The notes beneath the pieces are model-generated. The model was not told the origin of the DNA, searched no databases, and was given only the letters and a program-made list of their open reading frames with translations. Below, in pieces: positions 20,556-26,964 of a stretch of 64,000 bases of DNA. Each line of letters begins with the position of its first letter. Position 1 is the stretch's first letter. The stretch covers positions 62,001-126,000 of the forward strand of contig NZ_MDCB01000002.1 of NCBI RefSeq assembly GCF_002939705.1. Direction: 5' to 3'. The translations under genes and the position numbers were made by a program. Source of the stretch: Xanthomonas albilineans. Lineage in GTDB: Bacteria > Pseudomonadota > Gammaproteobacteria > Xanthomonadales > Xanthomonadaceae.

Positions 20556-21695
20556 GTGGCTGCTAAAAAACCTGCAAAGAAGGCCGTTAAGGCCGTCAAA
20601 AAGCCCGCCAAGCCTGTCGCCAAGAAAGCGACGGGGGGCGTGGCTGCTGCCAAGCCGTCGAAAAAAACGTCGGCCAAGCCAGTGGCAAAGGCAGCGCCTG
20701 CGAAGCAGCCCGCCAGCAAACCAGCGGTCAAAAAAACGGCGGGCAAGCCTGCCGTGGTGGCCGCCAAATCCGCAGCCGTCAAGAAAACGCCGGCAAAGCC
20801 GGCGACAAAATCGGTCAAACCTGTTGCCAAGTCTGGCGGCAAGTCTGCGCCTGTCCCCAAGCCGGTAGTGAAGTCGGCGGCGAAGCCTGTTGCCAAGACG
20901 GTTGCGCCTGTCGCCAAATCCCAACCAGCCGTCAAATCCAAACCGGTCGCCGCGCCTGCGCCGTCCACCTCCGTACCGACGCCGGCATCCAAGCCGGCTG
21001 CGGCCAAGCCTGTCCAGGCCAAGTCTGTCGCGCCTGCCCCGGTACCGGCTCCCAAGCCCGTCGCTGCCGCGCCCGTCACGTCTTCGGCCCCGCCACAAAA
21101 GAATCCTGTGTCCGTTTCGAAATCTTCCGCGAAAACCCCCACCAAATCCGAACCCGCCCCGAAGCCGCCGGTGACCAGACCCACTGGTAAGGTCGCTGTG
21201 GCCGTGACCGCGAATAAGTCCAACGCACCGGCCAAGCCAGCCAAGTACAAAGTGGTCGAATACAAGACCGACGAGGCGACCGGTCGCCCGATCCTGCCCA
21301 AAGGCTACAAGCCGACGGCGGACGAGGAATACATGAATGCGTTGCAGCAGGAATACTTCCGTCAACGCCTGCTCAGCTGGCGCGCCGATCTGGTGGAGGA
21401 ATCCAAGCAGACCATCGAGAACCTACGCGACGAGGTCCGCGACATCGGCGACGAAGCCGAGCGTGCAACCCGCGGAACCGAGAACTCGCTGGAACTGCGT
21501 ACACGCGACCGTTACCGCAAGCTGATCGGCAAGATCGACAGCACGATCAAGCGCCTGGATGCGGGCGATTACGGCTACTGCGTGGACACTGGCGAGGAAA
21601 TTGGCCTGGAACGCTTGGAAGCGCGCCTGACCGCCGAGCGCACGATCGATGCGCAGGAACGCTGGGAGCATTTGCAGAAGCAGCAGGGCGACTGA
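20556..21695 (+). CDS. DksA/TraR-family protein with long Lys/Ala/Pro-rich N-terminal extension
   Basis: A 379-residue protein in two parts. Residues 1 to about 240 form a low-complexity Lys/Ala/Pro/Val-rich tail resembling histone H1-like or PAKKA-repeat proteins, which would be disordered and strongly basic. The last 120 residues form a DksA-type domain: a coiled-coil hairpin (LLSWRADLVEESKQTIENL) and the C-terminal globular region GDYGYCVDTGEEIGLERLEAR. Only one of the four usual zinc cysteines remains, so zinc binding is doubtful. DksA modulates RNA polymerase with ppGpp. The start is GTG at 20556, chosen as the first in-frame start before the lysine-rich run. It may bind nucleic acid as well. 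Confidence 0.85.
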   Translation: MAAKKPAKKAVKAVKKPAKPVAKKATGGVAAAKPSKKTSAKPVAKAAPAKQPASKPAVKKTAGKPAVVAAKSAAVKKTPAKPATKSVKPVAKSGGKSAPVPKPVVKSAAKPVAKTVAPVAKSQPAVKSKPVAAPAPSTSVPTPASKPAAAKPVQAKSVAPAPVPAPKPVAAAPVTSSAPPQKNPVSVSKSSAKTPTKSEPAPKPPVTRPTGKVAVAVTANKSNAPAKPAKYKVVEYKTDEATGRPILPKGYKPTADEEYMNALQQEYFRQRLLSWRADLVEESKQTIENLRDEVRDIGDEAERATRGTENSLELRTRDRYRKLIGKIDSTIKRLDAGDYGYCVDTGEEIGLERLEARLTAERTIDAQERWEHLQKQQGD

Positions 21696-21717
21696 TCCCC
21701 GCCTCTTCTGCGTCGCC

Positions 21718-21750
21718 AAGGCCCCGCTCGTGCGGGGCCTTGCGTTTTTG
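21718..21750 (+). terminator. Rho-independent terminator after DksA-like gene
   Basis: Ten-base stem AAGGCCCCGC / GCGGGGCCTT with loop TCGT, followed by GCGTTTTT. It lies 22 bases beyond the stop codon. Confidence 0.85.
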
Positions 21751-21991
21751 GTGGATCGTGCCGATCCGGCGGGGGCGCCTGCCGCCAAACCGTGCGATCC
21801 GCTGATGCAGCGGCGGGCAAGGTGACGCGTGGCGATGACGTTTGCGCCACGCACTGTCGCTGTGTCTGCTGCCATTCGCTGTGGCGCGTGCGCATGTTTC
21901 GCCGGTGATGCCGATGCTGTCTGTGCTGTCGGGGTCTCGCGCTGCGCTGCCAAGCATGCCCCGTACCACGGCGCAGGGACGACGTCGAGAT

Positions 21992-22666
21992 TCAACGTAC
22001 CCCGTTGATCAGGCCGCTTTTGGGATCCTTGAGCAAATTTAAGTTGAACATGCCGAAGTTGTACAGGTCGTCCTTGTTGGCTGCGATGTCTAACCCGACG
22101 ATGGCCGAGGTGTCCGGATCCACCTCCAAGCTCAGTGGCATGGCCGAGAACTGGATATAGTCGCGGCTGGCGTTCCATTGCGGACTGCCACCGATCGCCT
22201 GGAGGATGCGATCGACATGAGTGCCGACTGGCTTGCCGAGCAGATCGAAAGGCAAGGGAACGCTCAGACAGACGAAGATATCGACATTGATGACACGGTC
22301 GTTGCGGAAGCTTACGGTTAGGCTAGTGAACCCGAGCATCTGGAGCGGAAGAGGATGTTGCGCCAATCGTGCTTTGAAATCGCGCGGGTACAGGTACATC
22401 ACGCGGAGCGTGTCCGGATGCTTGGCATCGCTGCGGGTGGCGTCCGGCTGGCCGAGCGCGGCGAGAACCTCGTCCTTGCGCATGCCAAGCGCGACCGGGC
22501 CGATGTGTCTGCATGGAGCGGGCAGGATGGCCGCGTTGGGCGAGGCGGCGAAGGCCTGGTGCAGGGCGTGCGTGCAGGCAGCGCCGTCGGTGCCGGTGGC
22601 GTGGGCCTGCCTGACGGCCATGCTGAAGGCGAGCAGGCCGAGCAACGAAATGAAGCGGTGGTGCAT
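21992..22666 (-). CDS. Exported protein with two BamE/BLIP-like repeats; candidate immunity protein
   Basis: An unrecognised 224-residue protein. It has a signal peptide (about residues 1-23, ending AHA), a GGAG ribosome-binding site before the ATG at 22666, and four cysteines in the mature part. The stretch IGPVALGMRKDEVLAALGQPD resembles the helical lead of the BamE/SmpA fold, and KPVGTHVDRILQAIGGSPQ looks like a weaker second copy. Tandem domains of this fold are known in beta-lactamase inhibitory protein (BLIP). It is the last gene of the secretion cluster, 74 bases after the double-glycine protein. A periplasmic partner or immunity protein for that product is a reasonable guess, but function is unproven. 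Confidence 0.6.
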   Translation of the reverse strand: MHHRFISLLGLLAFSMAVRQAHATGTDGAACTHALHQAFAASPNAAILPAPCRHIGPVALGMRKDEVLAALGQPDATRSDAKHPDTLRVMYLYPRDFKARLAQHPLPLQMLGFTSLTVSFRNDRVINVDIFVCLSVPLPFDLLGKPVGTHVDRILQAIGGSPQWNASRDYIQFSAMPLSLEVDPDTSAIVGLDIAANKDDLYNFGMFNLNLLKDPKSGLINGVR

Positions 22667-22740
22667 GGGATAGCTCCGGGAGTCGATTGTGCGTGGGCAA
22701 GGCTGGGAGTTTTCCCGGCCTTGCCACAGGTTGAATTGAA

Positions 22741-23574
22741 TTAGTGCGTTATGGGCTTCCAGCCTTCTCTTTTGCCGTAAGCATTTATGAACGCGTTCTG
22801 CTGATCGCTGTTCAATGTCCCCCAGTGATCGGACGGGTTCAGGCCCGAACCGTTGGTGATATCGGTGATCATTTGCGATGTATTGTTTTCGCCCGGTGGT
22901 GACCAGGTGGTGATGAGCTGGCTTAGCGTGGCGTTGCCGCCCATATTATTGTTGAGGCGGTTCATGTTGGCCATTGCAGCATCCCGTCCAGCCTGAGGAT
23001 TGGAGAAGATCGCGAAGCCGCCATCGTTGCCGATCGAACCATGGTTGTCCGCGAAGGTGCCCGAGCGGATGTTGAGCGGATTGTTGTCGCGCGTCGGGTG
23101 CGCGCCCCAGATTTCGTTCGTAGAGCCATCTGCCGCTGTATAGGTTACCGTGGGGCCCCTGATGGTTTTGATGACAGAGGCGGACGTGCCGGGTTTGTCG
23201 CTGGTGCCGGCCCCGCTGGTGTCTTGAGCACCGTCAGCGCCTTCACCGCCTTCACCACCTTCACCACCTTCACCACCTTCACCACCTTCACCACCTTCAC
23301 CACCTTCACCACCTTCACCACCTTCACCACCTTCACCACCGCCTTCGGCGATTTCCGAGTCGAGCTGCGCGTCGAGCGCGCTGGTTGAGGTGATATGCGA
23401 AGCGGCGGACTTGTGTAGCGCCATCTGGTGATGATGATGGGTCTTGGCCTTGGCGTGATGCGTTTTATTGTGCGCCTTGGCGTGGTGGATCGAGCTGGAC
23501 AATGGGTGGGTGCCCATGGATTTACGTGTGCCGCCTGCGACCATATCGATTTCGATGATATCGAGCGTTCTCAT
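22741..23574 (-). CDS. Double-glycine-leader secreted protein with His-rich, (GGE)n and P5-like domains
   Basis: A 277-residue probable substrate of the adjacent C39 peptidase exporter. Residues 1-15 (MRTLDIIEIDMVAGG) match the double-glycine leader consensus with Leu at -12, Glu at -8, Ile at -7, Val at -4 and Gly-Gly at the cut site. The mature part has 12 His within residues 23-60, a Gly-Gly-Glu tandem (about 77-112), a linker, and a C-terminal domain (about 160-272) with RDNNPLNIR and WSPPGENNTSQMI. These resemble the RNNNPGNIR/WAPPxENxT motifs of phage P5-like structural/lysis proteins. There is no cysteine. The frame is open upstream to 24573, but the ATG at 23574 has an AAAAAGGAT site and begins the leader. 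Likely an exported toxin or wall-active protein; activity is inferred. Confidence 0.75.
   Translation of the reverse strand: MRTLDIIEIDMVAGGTRKSMGTHPLSSSIHHAKAHNKTHHAKAKTHHHHQMALHKSAASHITSTSALDAQLDSEIAEGGGEGGEGGEGGEGGEGGEGGEGGEGGEGGEGGEGADGAQDTSGAGTSDKPGTSASVIKTIRGPTVTYTAADGSTNEIWGAHPTRDNNPLNIRSGTFADNHGSIGNDGGFAIFSNPQAGRDAAMANMNRLNNNMGGNATLSQLITTWSPPGENNTSQMITDITNGSGLNPSDHWGTLNSDQQNAFINAYGKREGWKPITH
23242..23340 (-). repeat. Tandem 9-bp repeat encoding Gly-Gly-Glu
   Basis: Eleven consecutive 9-base units. The ten from 23251 to 23340 are identical (plus-strand TTCACCACC), preceded by one variant unit at 23242-23250. The unit length keeps the reading frame, so copy-number changes would lengthen or shorten the acidic linker of the encoded protein without breaking it. 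Confidence 0.95.
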
Positions 23575-23690
23575 GTTGATCCTTTTTATCCTTTGACATG
23601 TATGCGGGGAAGGCCGTCCCCGCTTCGGTTGATCCGGCGCGTGCAGCCCAGTGCTGCACGCGCGAACCAATCCCGGACACGCGTCGTGCG

Positions 23691-25355
23691 TCAGGGTGCA
23701 GCGAGGGCCGGGAGGGCGTCTCGGTTCTGCATGCCGCTCAGGCGCTCGAACGCATAAAGATGATTCATGTAGGTGGACACGTAGATGCGCTGGCCATCCG
23801 GTGAGACGGCGACGCCGTTGGTGACCGCGTCCGGCAGTTGCAGCATGCCCACGGTCTCGAGCGTGTCGATGTCGATCTCGACGACGCGGCCGCCGTTGCT
23901 GCCGACGATCACGCGATTGCCGATGCGCTTGGGCGAGGCGTACACCCGCGAGCGCAGGTTGATCTTCTTGATCAGTTGCATCGTGTCGATGTCGATCACA
24001 TACAGGTGGCGATCGCCCGATCCGCAAAATAGCTTGTTTCCTGCAAATAGCGGCGTGGTGTAGCAGATTTCCTCGGTTTGCCATTCGCCGCGCTTCTCGC
24101 CGGTGGCCACATCCAGGAGATAGATCGATTTGTCGAACGAGGCGAAAGCGGTCAACCGGCGTTGTTCGTCCACGGCGGGCGCGTATTTCACCGAGCGTCT
24201 GGTCTTGAAACGCCAGGCGATGTGTCCGGTTTTTGCATCGAGGGCGAGGGTCTCGTGATCCGCGCTTCCCCAGATCACCAGGTCGCCCCCCTCCCAATAG
24301 CCCGGCGAGCCGTGTTGCAGCTTCTGTACCTGGTGTTCCCAGACTTTTTCGCCGGTGTCCATGGTGTAGGCGGCGAGACTGCCTTGTGCCCAGGGGCGGA
24401 CGTATTCGATCCCGACGTACATCAGATTGTGCCGTGGCACCAGCAGCGGGGAGGCACCCACCCAGTCGCCGTCCGGATGGGTCCAGATCTCCTCGCCATT
24501 GGCTGCGTCCAGGCAATAGACGGTGCCGTTGTAGGCACCGAAGTACAGGCGCCCATCGTGGTAGGCCGGGCACGACCAGATGCCCTTCTTGGTGTACGCC
24601 GCGCCGGTCACCGGGTATTCCCAGAGCAGTCCACCGGTCTCGGCCGAGAATGCCTGCATTTTGGCCGCGTCGCAGCCGCGGAAAATCCTGTCGCCGACCA
24701 GGAGCGGTGCGGATTTAGGGACCACGTGGTAGGCGAAGCCGCCCGGTGTCGCCGTCCGCCACAGCTCTCGATACACCTGGGTGGGATGCGGGGTCTTCTG
24801 TTCTTGCGGTAGCTTGAAGTCCTTGAGCGTGAACAGCGATTGCACGGTGATCCCGTGCGCGTTGCGCCACTGCATGCCGGCCTTGGACAGGAAGTCGACC
24901 ACCACGAACATCTCCTTGAGCGTGTGTCCGGCCATCGCGATCACTGCGCGGGCCTTCTCTGCGCTGTTGCCCGAATTGAGCGAGTCGTCGACCAGGATGA
25001 CGGGCAGGTCGAGTACCTCGCCTTCGATGGCATTGCCCATGCCGGTCGTCTTGCGGTCCTTGCGAATGATGAAACCGTTGATCTGCCGGTGTTGCTTGGG
25101 CGCGGTCAACAGCAATGCGGTGAGTAATGGAATCGCGGCCGTCTCCAGCCCGCCGAGCTGGAACGGTGCACGCGCGGCATTGCGCTCCCAGAAGGCCTGG
25201 GCGATCTGCTCGAGTGCCGCGCGTTGCATGAACACACGGCGCAGATCGAACAGCCAGGCGTAGGTGCCGCCTTTCTTGGTGATGAGGTGGATGTTCTCGG
25301 CACTGGTGTGCAGGCCGATGGTCTGGATGAGATCCCGGAGTGATTGCATGGTCAT
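23691..25355 (-). CDS. Orotate-phosphoribosyltransferase-like domain fused to a PQQ-type beta-propeller
   Basis: A 554-residue cytoplasmic protein (no signal peptide). Residues 1 to about 190 resemble type I phosphoribosyltransferases of the OPRT class. They have a flexible-loop-like RKDRKTTGMGNAIEG (99-113) and a PRPP-loop-like VILVDDSLNSGNS (119-131), where the two aspartates are kept but the usual TTG is NSG. Residues about 200-554 form repeated blades of PQQ/BamB-like type, for example GKKVWEH-like turns such as TGEKVWEHQ, ANGEEIWTH and TGHIAWRFK. I know of no characterised protein with this fusion. It lies 116 bases before the double-glycine protein and 42 bases after the hydrolase gene. 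A role in maturation or nucleotide-linked modification is speculative. Confidence 0.7.
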   Translation of the reverse strand: MTMQSLRDLIQTIGLHTSAENIHLITKKGGTYAWLFDLRRVFMQRAALEQIAQAFWERNAARAPFQLGGLETAAIPLLTALLLTAPKQHRQINGFIIRKDRKTTGMGNAIEGEVLDLPVILVDDSLNSGNSAEKARAVIAMAGHTLKEMFVVVDFLSKAGMQWRNAHGITVQSLFTLKDFKLPQEQKTPHPTQVYRELWRTATPGGFAYHVVPKSAPLLVGDRIFRGCDAAKMQAFSAETGGLLWEYPVTGAAYTKKGIWSCPAYHDGRLYFGAYNGTVYCLDAANGEEIWTHPDGDWVGASPLLVPRHNLMYVGIEYVRPWAQGSLAAYTMDTGEKVWEHQVQKLQHGSPGYWEGGDLVIWGSADHETLALDAKTGHIAWRFKTRRSVKYAPAVDEQRRLTAFASFDKSIYLLDVATGEKRGEWQTEEICYTTPLFAGNKLFCGSGDRHLYVIDIDTMQLIKKINLRSRVYASPKRIGNRVIVGSNGGRVVEIDIDTLETVGMLQLPDAVTNGVAVSPDGQRIYVSTYMNHLYAFERLSGMQNRDALPALAAP

Positions 25356-25397
25356 CGTGTGCCTTGCATGGGAGTGGAAATGATGGTGGAGGGTGGG

Positions 25398-26297
25398 TCA
25401 CTGGGATTCGTTGGTATCTACCGATGCGAGGTAGCGCTCCACGGAAGGTCCCCAAATGGCGGAACCGCCGTGACCGAAGAAAAGATGGTGTCCGTCTTCG
25501 CCGTATGCGCCTGGCGTCACCAGCATTGCGCGACCGCCGGCCTCGGTGAAGGCGCGATGCAGTGCGGCGGCCAATGGGGGGCCGAAGAAGCTGTCGTTGG
25601 CGGTGTAGATCCACAGCATCGGCGTGCTCGCGCTCTTGCCGAACGTGGCTGCTGCTTCGATCAGTTTGTCCGGATGGCAGTTGCTGTTCGGAAGGTTGTG
25701 GAAGTGGCCGCCGCGGCCACCGGCCATGTTGACGAACGCGCTGACATTGGGGTGTGGCAGGCTGTTGTAGGCCAGGGTGCCCCAGCCGCCGGCCGACTGC
25801 CCTACCACGATGGCGCCGTTCGGGCTGTTGCCGGGGAGGGCGGTCACGAACGCCACGATGGTCTTGAGCTGGCGCGCGGTTTCCAGTCCCGCTTTGGCGT
25901 AGTCGGCGCGCTCGCAGCCCTCGTAACCCTCGCTCCAGGGACCGCCGGTCGCGCCGTAGCCCAGTCGCAGTACCAGGGCGACCGCATAGTGCCGTTGCAA
26001 GAACCAGCGCGCCGATTCGCCGTCGCAGGTTTCCAGGGTCATGCCGGGCCGGTCGGCGGCATTTGCCGGCGAGCCGTGCGCGATCACCACCACGCGCGGG
26101 CGGTGGACGCCCACGGGATGGCAGAGGCGGCCTTGCAAGATCCAGGGGTGTCCGTCGGGATCGGCGATGGGAATGTGCAGTTGTTCGCCGAGGTTGGCAT
26201 GTCCGCCGCCGAGCCCGGTTGCCGAGGCGGCCCAGGGCGTTGCGCCGCAGAGCAGCAGCGCTGTTGTGGCCAGCATGTTGTGCAGGGAGAGGATCAT
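25398..26297 (-). CDS. Exported alpha/beta-hydrolase family protein
   Basis: A 299-residue putative serine hydrolase. The frame is open to 26750, but the ATG at 26297 starts a clear signal peptide (about residues 1-26, ending WAASA) and lies 31 bases after the stop of the upstream gene. The nucleophile elbow is GQSAGGW, VVVIAHGSP resembles the oxyanion region, and a C-terminal HHLFFGHGG region can supply the catalytic histidine. The substrate is unknown: lipase, esterase or peptidase are all possible. Its position between the oxygenase-like and PRTase-propeller genes in a tight same-strand array suggests a function within the secretion cluster. Confidence 0.75.
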   Translation of the reverse strand: MILSLHNMLATTALLLCGATPWAASATGLGGGHANLGEQLHIPIADPDGHPWILQGRLCHPVGVHRPRVVVIAHGSPANAADRPGMTLETCDGESARWFLQRHYAVALVLRLGYGATGGPWSEGYEGCERADYAKAGLETARQLKTIVAFVTALPGNSPNGAIVVGQSAGGWGTLAYNSLPHPNVSAFVNMAGGRGGHFHNLPNSNCHPDKLIEAAATFGKSASTPMLWIYTANDSFFGPPLAAALHRAFTEAGGRAMLVTPGAYGEDGHHLFFGHGGSAIWGPSVERYLASVDTNESQ

Positions 26298-26328
26298 GAT
26301 GCGTGCTCCTGTTGCGGTTGCGGCGGCG

Positions 26329-26904
26329 TCAGCGGCGCAGACGCCGCATGTGGAAGGTGATGGTCGAGCACAGCGTTGGGCACTCACGCGTGGGAGCGCG
26401 CGAGGCGCGGACGACGGTGCCGTCGAATAGCACCAGTCGGCCGGGACGCGGGCGGATGGAAATGCATTCGCGGGCGGTGTCGTAGAACACGGTTTCGCCG
26501 GCCCAATCGTCTTTCCATTCGGCACTGGTGTAGAGCAGGGCGACGCGTTCCTGGTCCGATGGCTTGGCGTAGTGGTGGGCCGTCCCCTCCTGTCCATGCG
26601 TGTGGCCGGTGGCGTAGGCGCGCACCAGGCCGTAGTCCTGCGCCAGATCCTCCTTGATCTGCGTCCAGATCTCGTGCAGCGGTTCCAGTCCCGGCGTCGC
26701 GGCGAGCACGTCGTCGTGAATGGCGCGCTCGTACGGCTTGCGGCTGCCACACAGATGGAGGTGCCAGGACGGCGCGACCTCTCCGAGCAGCCCCGGATAG
26801 ATGCCGTAGGACCAGCCGCCGCGGCCGCGTATCAGTGCCGGCAGATGCTGTACTTCGACGAAATTGTTGACGACCTGGAGGGATGATGCTTCCGACGCTG
26901 ACAC
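26329..26904 (-). CDS. 2OG-Fe(II) oxygenase-like protein with degraded iron ligands
   Basis: A 191-residue protein resembling prolyl 4-hydroxylase-type 2-oxoglutarate oxygenases: ATGHTHGQEGTAHHYAK (about 98-114), AEWKDDWAGETVFYD (128-142) and RPRPGRLVLFDG (151-162). In the family, as I recall it, the first motif supplies His-x-Asp and the segment after LFDG supplies a distal His. Here the first site reads His110-His111-Tyr112 and the distal site is Arg166, so two of three iron ligands appear lost. It may be a pseudoenzyme or bind differently. It sits 60 bases after the ABC exporter gene in the secretion cluster and has no signal peptide. Confidence 0.7.
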   Translation of the reverse strand: MSASEASSLQVVNNFVEVQHLPALIRGRGGWSYGIYPGLLGEVAPSWHLHLCGSRKPYERAIHDDVLAATPGLEPLHEIWTQIKEDLAQDYGLVRAYATGHTHGQEGTAHHYAKPSDQERVALLYTSAEWKDDWAGETVFYDTARECISIRPRPGRLVLFDGTVVRASRAPTRECPTLCSTITFHMRRLRR

Positions 26905-26964
26905 GATGGCGACCTCACGATGGAAGAACGGGATGGGACACGGCGCGGTTGCGCCGGCAGTGGA

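Noticed and set aside
23145-23339. Plus/minus alternative frame encoding a MVKVVKVV-type repeat protein
   Set aside because: It is simply another reading of the 9-bp tandem repeat, without start signals or homology.
23242-23340. CRISPR-like repeat array
   Set aside because: Units are 9 bases with no spacers and lie in a coding frame; it is a simple tandem repeat.
23575-24573. Upstream extension of the double-glycine protein frame to 610 codons
   Set aside because: It is antisense-free but overlaps the PRTase-propeller gene in another frame. The ATG at 23574 has a good ribosome-binding site and begins a classical leader.
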